DNA of 34,064 nucleotides from Oligoflexales bacterium. GTDB lineage: Bacteria > Bdellovibrionota_B > Oligoflexia > Oligoflexales > RGVZ01. The stretch lies in assembly GCA_947479535.1 (NCBI GenBank), contig CANJZQ010000023.1:1-34064 (forward strand), in the 5' to 3' direction. The translations under genes were made by a program, and so were the position numbers. Positions within the stretch are counted from its first letter, which is position 1. Each line of letters starts with the position of its first letter. Below are positions 1-7,723 of the stretch, piece by piece. The notes beneath the pieces were generated by a model. It was not told the origin of the DNA and made no database searches. It saw nothing but the letters and a program-made list of their open reading frames with translations.

Positions 1-2
1 AG

Positions 3-1199
3 GTGAAGGGGGATAAGCCACACCAACTTCAAGTTCGCAAAACCCATCGTGGACCACTCGTTGAAATGCCTGCAGGGAGCGGGAAATTTTACAGCCGGCA
101 GTGGCTGCCTTTAAAGCCCGGAAGGCTGGGACTGCCCACCTTGGACCTGAATCGCGCAAAAAACTGGAACGATCTCAATGCAGCCGCTGACCGGTTCACG
201 GCACCTGCCCAGAACATCCTGATCATGGATCGAAAAGGCAACATTGGTTACCGCGCCTCAGGCACCGGCGTGGTCAGGGAAATTTCAGGCCGCATACCAC
301 AACCAGCAAATGCTGGAGAATGGCACAAATTCTCCCCCCCGGCAGAACGCCCGAGATTATGGATCGAGGCAGAGAAAAATTTCAAACCGACATCCATGGC
401 AACCGCGAACCAGCGGATGTGGGTCGACCGCTTCGGGCATGGATGGTACGGCGAAGACCGGCAGGAACGAATCACATCCGTTCTGGCCAGCCGAAATAAT
501 CACCTCCAGGAACAAATGCTCGACCTTCAACTGGATACAACTTCGCGATTCCGGCGTGAGCTGCTTTATTGGTTGGCCGTCAATTCGGTCTCTTCCACTG
601 AGGCGGAAAAAAACATGCAACAAAAGTGGCTGCGTTGGGACGGCTCAGGCCAGAGCGAGCCGAGCGTTTTCGACGAAAGCATTGCGTCCGAGCGCCTCAT
701 GTACAAGGCACTTTTGGGGCGCCTCAAAGATCATTACAAGCCGGATCTCGGGGACAACGAAAAATATCACTGGAAACTGGAGCGCGCATGGCTGGTCGCC
801 TTGATCACGAAAAAAAATAGCTTCACTGCCTTTGGATTAAATGATTCAGACTTGGCCACGGCAATCCTGCAGCAGGTTGCTGCGAATCCCGAAAAAGTCC
901 CCTATCAAGAACGCAACAAATGGAATGGACAACACCCGTTCGTCAAAAACGTGCCCTTTATTGGCTGGTTTTTTAAAGTTGGAAGCCAGACCCAGTTTGG
1001 TTATGCCGATCTCGTTCGAGCGGAAAAACCAGATCATGGGCCATCGGTGCGAATGATCTGGAACCTTGCCCAGCCAAACGAAAGCGTGTGGATGTTCCCC
1101 GTGGGACAATCGGGGCATATAGGGTCCAGTCACTATTCGGACCTTCAAAAAAGATGGGCTGCCGGGGGGATGATGAAAATCATGCCAGAGGCGCTTTAG
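3..1199 (+). CDS. Penicillin acylase family protein, C-terminal part (5' end outside window)
   Basis: This is the C-terminal ~398 residues of a penicillin amidase (Ntn-hydrolase) family protein. These enzymes cleave amide bonds in beta-lactams, acyl-homoserine lactones or related N-acyl compounds, usually in the periplasm. Visible family features are the NILIMDRKGNIGY stretch near residue 72 followed by a glycine/proline-rich turn, an ATANQR motif near residue 133, and the C-terminal block with VGQSGHIGSSHYSD and a tryptophan-glycine pair. Full members have roughly 700-800 residues. The signal peptide, alpha chain, spacer and the beta-chain N-terminal catalytic serine are therefore missing here, and the GTG at position 3 is probably internal. 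The substrate cannot be told from this part. It is followed by a separate promoter and ABC operon, so it looks like the end of its own transcription unit. Confidence 0.85.
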   Translation: MKGDKPHQLQVRKTHRGPLVEMPAGSGKFYSRQWLPLKPGRLGLPTLDLNRAKNWNDLNAAADRFTAPAQNILIMDRKGNIGYRASGTGVVREISGRIPQPANAGEWHKFSPPAERPRLWIEAEKNFKPTSMATANQRMWVDRFGHGWYGEDRQERITSVLASRNNHLQEQMLDLQLDTTSRFRRELLYWLAVNSVSSTEAEKNMQQKWLRWDGSGQSEPSVFDESIASERLMYKALLGRLKDHYKPDLGDNEKYHWKLERAWLVALITKKNSFTAFGLNDSDLATAILQQVAANPEKVPYQERNKWNGQHPFVKNVPFIGWFFKVGSQTQFGYADLVRAEKPDHGPSVRMIWNLAQPNESVWMFPVGQSGHIGSSHYSDLQKRWAAGGMMKIMPEAL

Positions 1200-1203
1200 T
1201 TCC

Positions 1204-1231
1204 TTGCCGGACAGCGCGACATAATTATAAT
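1204..1231 (+). promoter_or_regulatory. Sigma70-type promoter for the ABC operon
   Basis: A TTGCCG -35 box (1204-1209; four of six matches to TTGACA) is followed by a 16-nt spacer and a perfect TATAAT -10 box (1226-1231). Transcription would start near 1238, about 30 nt before the ATG at 1270. It lies in the only gap between the acylase and the ABC operon, where a promoter is needed. Seen directly; activity is inferred. Confidence 0.7.
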
Positions 1232-1269
1232 GCGAACAGAAACAGTTTGAAACTGCGGGGAGGAAACTC

Positions 1270-2199
1270 ATGATTGAGGTGAAAGGTCTGTCCAAACGCT
1301 ATGGACAACTGAAGGCTCTGAACGATGTTTCGTTTACAGTCGAAAAGGGCCAAATCGTCGGATTCCTGGGGGCAAACGGCGCTGGAAAGACAACCACCAT
1401 GGATATCCTTTGTGGATGCAGTGGTGCAGACAGCGGGACTGCAATCATTGCTGGATATGACATCACAGAACAGCCAATCGAAGCCAAGAAAAGATTGGGT
1501 TACCTCCCAGATGTTCCGCCGCTCCATGGAGAAATGTCGGTCGAAGATTTTGTCACCTATGCGGCACAGCTGCACAAGGTTCCATTCAATGCCTTAAACA
1601 CCCGGGTCAATGACACGCTGCAACGCCTGTCTTTGTTCGAAGTGCGCCATCGTCTGGTGGGAAATCTTTCGAAGGGTTTTCGTCAACGCGTTGCCATGGC
1701 GCAAGCCATCGTCCATGACCCTGAAGTTCTTGTCCTTGATGAACCGACAGAAGGTCTGGACCCGGGACAAATTGTTCAGATCCGCGAATTGATCCGCTCC
1801 CTCGGCGGAAAGCACACCATCCTATTGAGCTCTCATATCCTCTCAGAGGTACAAAACACCTGTGACCGGATCGTGATCATCAACAAGGGTCGCATCGTGA
1901 CCCAAGGTACGTACGAGGAACTAACCCGCGACCTGTCGCAGGGCAAAGTGTTCCGACTGCGTGTTGCCCGCTCCGCAAAAGACGCCCTCTCACGGTTGAA
2001 GGGCTTGCCTGGAATCGTCCACGCAAAAATCGAAGACGACCACGGGGAAGACACCATCGAATTTGGCGTTGAAAAATCGGCAAGCGAAAACGCTCCTGAA
2101 GATGTTGCCCGCGCCATGATGGATGGCGGCTTCGGGTTTCGTGAACTGCGTCAGAAAACAAAATCACTGGAAGAAGTGTTCTTCCAGGTCACCAAGTAA
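1270..2199 (+). CDS. ABC transporter ATP-binding protein (GldA-like)
   Basis: This is a cytoplasmic ATPase of an ABC-2 type exporter, 309 aa. Walker A is GANGAGKT at residues 34-41. The signature region LSKGFRQR begins near 133 in an LSxGxxQR context, and Walker B VLVLDEP lies near 153 with the following D-loop and an H-loop in LLSSHI. About 80 C-terminal residues form the accessory domain typical of this export subfamily, whose relatives include GldA, NatA and CcmA-like proteins. The ATG at 1270 has a GGGGAGG Shine-Dalgarno 5-6 nt upstream. It is first in a four-gene operon with a GldF-like permease and GldG-like and DUF4340 proteins. In Bacteroidota GldA/F/G serve gliding motility, but the same module occurs in non-gliding bacteria, so the cargo is unknown. 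Confidence 0.92.
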   Translation: MIEVKGLSKRYGQLKALNDVSFTVEKGQIVGFLGANGAGKTTTMDILCGCSGADSGTAIIAGYDITEQPIEAKKRLGYLPDVPPLHGEMSVEDFVTYAAQLHKVPFNALNTRVNDTLQRLSLFEVRHRLVGNLSKGFRQRVAMAQAIVHDPEVLVLDEPTEGLDPGQIVQIRELIRSLGGKHTILLSSHILSEVQNTCDRIVIINKGRIVTQGTYEELTRDLSQGKVFRLRVARSAKDALSRLKGLPGIVHAKIEDDHGEDTIEFGVEKSASENAPEDVARAMMDGGFGFRELRQKTKSLEEVFFQVTK

Positions 2200-2216
2200 G
2201 GGAGGCAGTGAATACA

Positions 2217-2981
2217 ATGAGTGTCGTATTTACCATCGCCAAAAGAGACATCAAATCCTACTTCGCCTCACCAAAAGGCGGAGCGATCTTGTTTTTCTTT
2301 TTGATCCTCATGGGATCTTTTTTCCAGAATTTTGTCGTGAGCTACATTGAATACGAGCAGCGCGCATCAACAATGGGTGGGCAGGCTCCAACTTTGGAGC
2401 AACTGCTGCGCGCTTTTTTCTACAACTTGAACTTTATCCTAGTGCTGATAGTCCCAGCCGTCACAATGGCTTCCTTCTCAGAGGAAAAACGGAATTCATC
2501 CCTTAGACTGCTTCAGACGGCTCCGGTCAAAGCGATCGAGATCGTGCTCGGCAAATTCCTTGCCACTGCGGGCGTGATGGGAATCGTGCTCCTTGCAGCA
2601 TCGGTTTACCCCTTGTTCCTGGTTAAATATGGCAACCCAGACGGTGGTGTGATCGTCGCGTCCCTGCTCGGCATGTTTCTTTTAATGTGTTCGCAGCTTT
2701 CTTTTGGACTCTGGATCTCCTCCATGACGAACAACCAGTTCATGGCCTTTCTTTTCACGATGTTCGGCCTGTTTCTCCTTCTCGTCTTGAATTGGTTGGC
2801 ACCCTCATTGAGCGGTGGTGGCGTCGCAGAAAAAATCATCAAGTACATTGCATCAACGGACCATCTGGATGTCTTTCTGAAAGGTATGATTTCGGTTGGC
2901 AACCTGGCTTATTTTCTGTGCTTCACAGCCCTGTTCTTGTTCCTTACCAATGTTTCACTTGATTCTGAGCGGTGGAGGTAA
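2217..2981 (+). CDS. ABC-2 type transporter permease (GldF-like)
   Basis: This is an integral inner-membrane permease of about 254 aa with six hydrophobic segments and the ABC-2 pattern. A short N-terminal cytoplasmic part (TIAKRDIKSYFASPKG) leads into the first membrane helix, and the EEKRNSSLRLLQTAPVKA coupling helix follows the second. It pairs with the ATPase just upstream. I place the start at ATG 2217: GGAGG at 2201-2205 is 11 nt away, whereas the in-frame GTG at 2208 is only 2 nt from it. The GTG start would add three residues. The gap to the upstream stop is small and the next gene begins 6 nt after this stop, so translation is probably coupled across the operon. Relatives include GldF and the permeases of DUF4350/GldG-type systems; the substrate is unknown. 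Confidence 0.88.
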   Translation: MSVVFTIAKRDIKSYFASPKGGAILFFFLILMGSFFQNFVVSYIEYEQRASTMGGQAPTLEQLLRAFFYNLNFILVLIVPAVTMASFSEEKRNSSLRLLQTAPVKAIEIVLGKFLATAGVMGIVLLAASVYPLFLVKYGNPDGGVIVASLLGMFLLMCSQLSFGLWISSMTNNQFMAFLFTMFGLFLLLVLNWLAPSLSGGGVAEKIIKYIASTDHLDVFLKGMISVGNLAYFLCFTALFLFLTNVSLDSERWR

Positions 2982-2987
2982 TCATCC

Positions 2988-4622
2988 ATGAGACCTGATC
3001 TACTTTTAATTCCATTTGCATCCGTCCTGGTGGCCGCCATCTCAACCGCAGTCGCCAAGGCATTTCCCGCTATCGTTTGGATCAAATACGGAGGCTGGCT
3101 CTCGGCCCTCGCGCTGATTGTCCTCTGGGTTACCCTGGACCTTGCGAACTTCAAGGCGATGTTCGCCCGCAAGGGCGCAAAATATGGTGCAAGTTCTGGA
3201 TTCGTCGTCTTGATGACTGTTGCCGTGATCACCGCCATCGCCGTTTTGACGTCGCGTCCGCGCTTCGATAAAAACTTCGACTTGACCCACTCCCAGAGCA
3301 ACACTCTGGCGGAACAATCAATCAAAGTGATCGAGACCATTGAAAAGCGACACGCCGAGATTGATGTCCTCGCTTTTTTTCAGGATCAGGAAACGAAAAA
3401 GCAGTTTCAAGATCTGATTGGGCTCTACACGAGCAAAGGCGCCAACCTCAAGATTGAGTACATCGACCCGAACCGGGAACCGACCAAGGCGATTGGCGAA
3501 AAATTGACGTCTGGCAACACCGTCATCTTCAAGGCTGACTCGGGAGGCACGAAGCAAGAAGCCCGGATCACGACTTTCAATGAAGAAAAGATCACCAACG
3601 GCCTGGTGAAGGTTCTCAAAGATAAAGCAAAGCAGATTTTCTTCACCAAGGGCCACGGCGAAAGCGCCCTGCGCGGCACCGATGCGGCTGGCTTGAATGT
3701 GATGGCCGTGGAACTGGAAGGTAACAAATATGAATTGAAGGAACTGCCCCTACTTGAAGAGGCAAGGGTCCCCGAAAACGCCGACCTCGTCGTCATCGCC
3801 GGCCCCAAGTACGACTTCAAAGTGGAAGAAACCCGTTTACTTGAGGATCATTTAAAGCACGGCGGCGGACTGCTGGTGATGGTTGAAGCCATGGTTCCAG
3901 TTCCGACGTTAAACGGTTTGCTCGAAAAATATGGCGTCCAGTTGTCAAATGACCTTTTGATTTTGAGGCCTGATGATCCCAGAACTGTGTTCCTTGGCCA
4001 AAATAACGCTATTGTCAGCGACTTCGACGACTTGAATCCAGTCACGAAGGATTTTGCCGCGCAATCAAAAGTCGCCGTGATCATGCCAGGCAGTCGATCC
4101 GTAAAAGAAATTCCGAACAACGCAGCTGGAATGAAAGTCTCATTGGTCGCCAAGACCGCACCGGTCATCATCAAAGTTAAAAACGTCAATGGCCGCGGCG
4201 ATGTGGGTGGCAACATCAGTAACGACAGGATTGAAACAGGAACATTCCCGGTCATGGCGGTCGCCACCGGGAAATCTGCAGCTCCGGAAACGGCTAACGC
4301 TGAAAAGCCAGAAAATAAGGATGCCAAAGAACCTCTGGAATCTGGCGGCAAGGAAATACGCCTGGTGGTCGTGGGTTCCTCGCAATTTGCGACCAACCAA
4401 TCTGTCAACGGCCAAGAAAACCGCGATTTGTTCCTCAACGCGATCAGCTATCTCCTTCAGGATGATGACTTCATCTCGATCAGGCCCAAGGATGCAGCCA
4501 AAAGCACCCTCAACATCACGTCTGGCTTCAGCCAGTTGTTGTTGTTGGGACTGGCGTGGATCTATCCGTTCTTGTTCTTGGCCGGCGGACTCTTTATCTG
4601 GATGAGGAGGCGGCAGGCGTGA
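2988..4622 (+). CDS. GldG-like ABC-associated auxiliary protein
   Basis: A 544-residue membrane-anchored protein of the GldG / ABC_transp_aux family. Two or three hydrophobic helices fill the first ~85 residues. A large soluble domain follows, beginning near SRPRFDKNFDLTHSQSNTLAEQS, a conserved block in GldG-type proteins just after the anchor. A final transmembrane helix lies near 520-540 (LLLLGLAWIYPFLFLAGG) and ends in a basic MRRRQA tail. The soluble part is thought to lie outside the cytoplasmic membrane and to work with the GldA/GldF transporter. An alanine/glutamate-rich low-complexity linker (around 425-450) interrupts the distal part. The gene overlaps the next by four bases (GTGA), which supports co-translation. 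Its molecular role is not established in any member I know. Confidence 0.85.
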   Translation: MRPDLLLIPFASVLVAAISTAVAKAFPAIVWIKYGGWLSALALIVLWVTLDLANFKAMFARKGAKYGASSGFVVLMTVAVITAIAVLTSRPRFDKNFDLTHSQSNTLAEQSIKVIETIEKRHAEIDVLAFFQDQETKKQFQDLIGLYTSKGANLKIEYIDPNREPTKAIGEKLTSGNTVIFKADSGGTKQEARITTFNEEKITNGLVKVLKDKAKQIFFTKGHGESALRGTDAAGLNVMAVELEGNKYELKELPLLEEARVPENADLVVIAGPKYDFKVEETRLLEDHLKHGGGLLVMVEAMVPVPTLNGLLEKYGVQLSNDLLILRPDDPRTVFLGQNNAIVSDFDDLNPVTKDFAAQSKVAVIMPGSRSVKEIPNNAAGMKVSLVAKTAPVIIKVKNVNGRGDVGGNISNDRIETGTFPVMAVATGKSAAPETANAEKPENKDAKEPLESGGKEIRLVVVGSSQFATNQSVNGQENRDLFLNAISYLLQDDDFISIRPKDAAKSTLNITSGFSQLLLLGLAWIYPFLFLAGGLFIWMRRRQA

Positions 4623-5983
4623 GTAACAGCAATCAATTGAGAACCGCCGGAATCCTGGCGACCGTTTTATTCGCACTTGGCGGCCTTGCGACGTGGGACG
4701 AATGGCAAACCAAACGTGATGAGAAGAAGAAGGAAACCGAGAGCCTTCTTCTTTCGTTCGAAGTGGACAAGATCACGGGTATTGAATTCTCCAACAAGGA
4801 ACCAAAAGACCCTGTGGACATCTCGATTGAGAGATCCCTTGGTAAATGGCGAATCACGCGTCCGATCAAGGTTCTGGCTGATCAACCGGCTGTGGATAAC
4901 CTGTTAACAACCCTACGGGATTACAAATACGAAAAGGTCGTCAGTGAGTCCGTCCAAGACCTTACTAGCTACGGCTTGGACAAGCCGAAGCGGGTGATTC
5001 AACTCAAAACCGAAAAGGGCGCGACGACCCTTCTGGTTGGAGCAAATGCACCGGTTGGCTACTCCGTATACTCCATGGTCGAAGGCTCCGGTAAGGTTCA
5101 CGTTGGCAGCCAACATCTGGCCGTTTCCACCGGAAAGTCTCTTCATGATTTCCGGGACAAGTCCGTGCTGGCAGTCGACTCGACGAAGGTCACCCAGATC
5201 GAGCTGATTCGACCGGGCCACCCTGCCTTGAAGATCGAAAAGAAAGACAACGTGTTCTCCATTGTTCGCCCTGAGGCGTCGCCTGCAGATCAAACTGCAG
5301 TCAGGGTCTTTCTGGATGACATTGGCAGGGCCAACGCCACGGCTTTCTTCGACAATCCTGATGCGAAGTTAAAAAAGGCATTCAACGGTGCCACTCTCGC
5401 TGAAGTGCGTTTGAAATCCGGTGACGATCCTGTGACCAACCTGAAATTCATCGAGAAGGACAAAAAAATCCAAGCCTGGCTGGGCGGCACAGAGCCAATT
5501 GCTGAGCTTAACGATGACATCAAGGGCAAGTTGGCAAAAACCGCATCGGACTTCCGAGACCGTAAGATCTTTAACTTCAGTGGCGACAAGGCCACTCAGG
5601 TCTCCCTCGATGGCAAGGACTTCAAAAAGCAAAACGGGGATTGGTTCAGCGCCGACGATGCCACGAAGCCCGTGCCCCAAATCCGCTCTCTTTTGGTGGA
5701 CCTGGAGTTTGCAAAGGCCACCGACATTCTTGGAATAAAGGACAAGGTCGTCACCGAATCACGGTCCACGCCCCCAACCCATTCCGTGAAGATCTCTTTT
5801 GAAGGCACTGTACCGGCAGTTGAGATCAACATCTGGGAAAAAAAGGGGACGCCAGAGTCCTGGGTTCTAACGCAAACGGAGGCCAATGCTGCAAAGACTG
5901 CTTACGTCATCGGTAAGGCATCGCTCTCTGCAATTGAGGCAACGAAGCAGGCCCCAACGACTCCGGCATTAGGTCACGATTGA
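4619..5983 (+). CDS. DUF4340 domain protein (GldG-operon partner)
   Basis: A 454-aa protein with an N-terminal signal-anchor (residues ~8-24: hydrophobic, followed by WDEWQTKRDEKKKE) and a long extracytoplasmic region matching the DUF4340 pattern: repeated beta-rich units around motifs such as GKWRITRPIKVLADQPAVDNLL, DLTSYGLDKPKRVIQL and FRDKSVLAVDSTKVTQIEL. DUF4340 genes commonly follow gldG-like genes. I chose GTG 4619 because GAGGAGG (4602-4608) lies 10 nt upstream, it overlaps the previous stop as GTGA, and it removes an unlikely N-terminal extension starting at 4556 inside the upstream gene. Function is unknown; context suggests an envelope subunit of the exporter. It is the last gene of the operon and a terminator follows directly. 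Confidence 0.83.
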   Translation: MSNSNQLRTAGILATVLFALGGLATWDEWQTKRDEKKKETESLLLSFEVDKITGIEFSNKEPKDPVDISIERSLGKWRITRPIKVLADQPAVDNLLTTLRDYKYEKVVSESVQDLTSYGLDKPKRVIQLKTEKGATTLLVGANAPVGYSVYSMVEGSGKVHVGSQHLAVSTGKSLHDFRDKSVLAVDSTKVTQIELIRPGHPALKIEKKDNVFSIVRPEASPADQTAVRVFLDDIGRANATAFFDNPDAKLKKAFNGATLAEVRLKSGDDPVTNLKFIEKDKKIQAWLGGTEPIAELNDDIKGKLAKTASDFRDRKIFNFSGDKATQVSLDGKDFKKQNGDWFSADDATKPVPQIRSLLVDLEFAKATDILGIKDKVVTESRSTPPTHSVKISFEGTVPAVEINIWEKKGTPESWVLTQTEANAAKTAYVIGKASLSAIEATKQAPTTPALGHD

Positions 5984-5990
5984 TGCATGA

Positions 5991-6935
5991 TCAGGGGGCG
6001 GGTGAATCCTCTCGCCCCTTGTTTTTATACCTTCCCCGCGAACTCAAAGAAGCTGCCATCGACCCCCCAACGACAAGCCCTGCACCAAGCAATTGAGTCG
6101 AATTTCCCATCAAGGCCGCCGGAATTTCGCCCTGAAAAATTTGCGCCTCCACCATAGAAGCCATGAATGTGATGATTGGAGTGATGGCAAGGATCGCGCT
6201 CACCCGCGGGGCCTCCCAACGCCGGACTGCCTCACCGAAACAGCCATAGGCCACCACGGTGTTCACGCAGCAAAAAAGCAGGTACCAACCCTGGGAGGCA
6301 CTCAGGTTCGCTGCTGCGCCTGGGGACGACACGGGTCCAAGAAAGATCCCGGCCCCGGCATAACCAGCCAGCAGGATAAATGAACTCGGAAAATGAGCAC
6401 CCAACAGTTTTTGAATCAGGGCATAAATGGTCCATGCCAATGCAGCCAGCACGACCAGGATGACTCCTGTGAATTCCGTCGCGGAATGTGGGGGCCCGAT
6501 ATCTGCGCCAAGATTACCTGAATAAAAAAGCCAGAAGCCGGCAAGCATCACAAAAAAACCAGCAAGCTGACGGCGGCGCAATTTTTCCGAAAAAAAATAC
6601 CAACTACCAAGCGCCAAAAACAATGGCCCGGTCTGGATGGTTATTTGCGCCACGGGCGGAGAAACTAGATGTAGGCCTGCAAGGAACAACCAATAATTGG
6701 CAGCCATGGAAACAGCGACCCCGAAAAGCCACGCCAGGTTCCATCGTGTAAACTTTGCAGGAGCCGGCCATTTACCTGACCAGACGTAATAGCTGCCGAC
6801 AAATACGGTGGCGAAAACCAGACGAACCCATGTGATCGTCACAGGATCCAAATGTTGTAAAACCCGTTTCAGTGCAACGGGCAGGATCCCCCACATAAAA
6901 GCTGTGACTAAACTGAGGGCCATTCCACTATTCAT
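5991..6935 (-). CDS. EamA/DMT-family transporter
   Basis: A 314-residue multi-pass membrane protein of the drug/metabolite transporter superfamily. The sequence shows about ten hydrophobic helices in two EamA repeats. Family features include MWGILPVALKRVLQHLDPVTITWVRLVFA near the N-terminus and, in the second half, a glycine/alanine-rich helix followed by RRWEAPRVSAILAITPIITF, where many members have the SPVFA(A)L-type conserved helix. It ends in a basic tail (SSRGRYKNKGREDSPAP). Members export amino acids, nucleotides or other metabolites, and the substrate cannot be predicted. The ATG at 6935 overlaps the lgt-like stop by 8 nt, so it is probably the last gene of the nuo transcript. Its 3' end carries the neighbouring operon's terminator on the other strand. 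Confidence 0.88.
   Translation of the reverse strand: MNSGMALSLVTAFMWGILPVALKRVLQHLDPVTITWVRLVFATVFVGSYYVWSGKWPAPAKFTRWNLAWLFGVAVSMAANYWLFLAGLHLVSPPVAQITIQTGPLFLALGSWYFFSEKLRRRQLAGFFVMLAGFWLFYSGNLGADIGPPHSATEFTGVILVVLAALAWTIYALIQKLLGAHFPSSFILLAGYAGAGIFLGPVSSPGAAANLSASQGWYLLFCCVNTVVAYGCFGEAVRRWEAPRVSAILAITPIITFMASMVEAQIFQGEIPAALMGNSTQLLGAGLVVGGSMAASLSSRGRYKNKGREDSPAP
5993..6025 (+). terminator. Rho-independent terminator of the ABC operon
   Basis: An 8-bp stem pairs 5993-6000 with 6013-6020. It has a six-pair GGGGCG/CGCCCC core and a 12-nt loop, followed by GTTTTT at 6021-6026. It begins 10 nt after the DUF4340 stop. It lies inside the last codons of the convergent EamA gene, so the same bases serve both as coding sequence and as a terminator. 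Confidence 0.8.
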
Positions 6936-7710
6936 GAAGCTTTAGCCTTAGTAAAAGAATTGTCCCCAGAAGGACCATCACCACTGCCAAGGCTTGAGGA
7001 GGGGAAAATAAATACTTTTCGGAAAGATGCAGAGGCGCTCCCCGCCAATCACCGCGCAGATTCTCCAACACAAACCTCACGCACGCATACCAAACCAACG
7101 ACAAGGCCCCGACCACGCCGCAGCCTAAAGCTTGTCCCCGCAAAGCCGCCCGGGATCTAAACGTCCTGATGAGGAAGACGCCAGTAAGGCAACATGCAGA
7201 CTCATACAGTTGGACAGGGTGACGGGAAACAACGCTTTCATGATGGTTAAACAAAAGCGCGGGCAGCCATCTTTGACCCAGCGAAATGGCCGAACCATAG
7301 TCGTCCCCGTTCAAAAAACATCCGATTCGACCAATCGCAAATGCCAACAGAACGGGAAGTGCGGCCGCATCGCCAACGCGCGCCACAGGTATCCTGAAAT
7401 ATCTGGCCGCAACCGATGCACAGATGACTCCGCCAATGATTCCACCGGAAGATGACATGGAAAGGTGCATGTTTTGGCCACCAGAGTGTGACCCGGCTGC
7501 CTCAATAAATTCAGACCAGATCACTGCACCAGCAATAACGCCGAAATAACCTGCCGAGAAAATCCCACTGATAGCCTTTTTGGAAATCCCCTGCTGCAGC
7601 TCGGAAATGGAAATTCGAAAACAAAAAAAAGCCACCAGGGCGGCGGCCGCAAAGAGAAAATGCCAGGCTGGCACGGGAATACCAAGGAAGTGAAAAAGCA
7701 AAGGCCTCAC
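6928..7710 (-). CDS. lgt: Divergent prolipoprotein diacylglyceryl transferase (Lgt-like)
   Basis: A 260-aa polytopic membrane protein of the Lgt family, which adds diacylglycerol from phosphatidylglycerol to the lipobox cysteine of prolipoproteins. Family signals are GRIGCFLNGDDYG (compare GRxGNFxNGELWG), RHPVQLYES (RHPSQLYE) and YACVRFVLENLR, which keeps the Tyr/Arg/Glu spacing of E. coli Y235/R239/E243. However, the usual FHGG motif with essential histidine reads SSSGG, the Asn of RxGN is Cys, the Glu of NGE is Asp, and the N-terminal WYG reads WHF. It is either a divergent enzyme or a paralogue with changed chemistry. I chose GTG 7710 (GGAGG 4 nt upstream, 13 nt after nuoN) over a TTG at 7737 inside nuoN. 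Confidence 0.72.
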   Translation of the reverse strand: MRPLLFHFLGIPVPAWHFLFAAAALVAFFCFRISISELQQGISKKAISGIFSAGYFGVIAGAVIWSEFIEAAGSHSGGQNMHLSMSSSGGIIGGVICASVAARYFRIPVARVGDAAALPVLLAFAIGRIGCFLNGDDYGSAISLGQRWLPALLFNHHESVVSRHPVQLYESACCLTGVFLIRTFRSRAALRGQALGCGVVGALSLVWYACVRFVLENLRGDWRGAPLHLSEKYLFSPPQALAVVMVLLGTILLLRLKLHE

Positions 7711-7723
7711 ACTTCCTCCACGC

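Noticed and set aside
3848-4438. 196-codon open frame antisense to the gldG-like gene
   Set aside because: It is a reverse shadow of the conserved GldG-like frame, with Ser/Phe/Thr-rich composition and no motifs.
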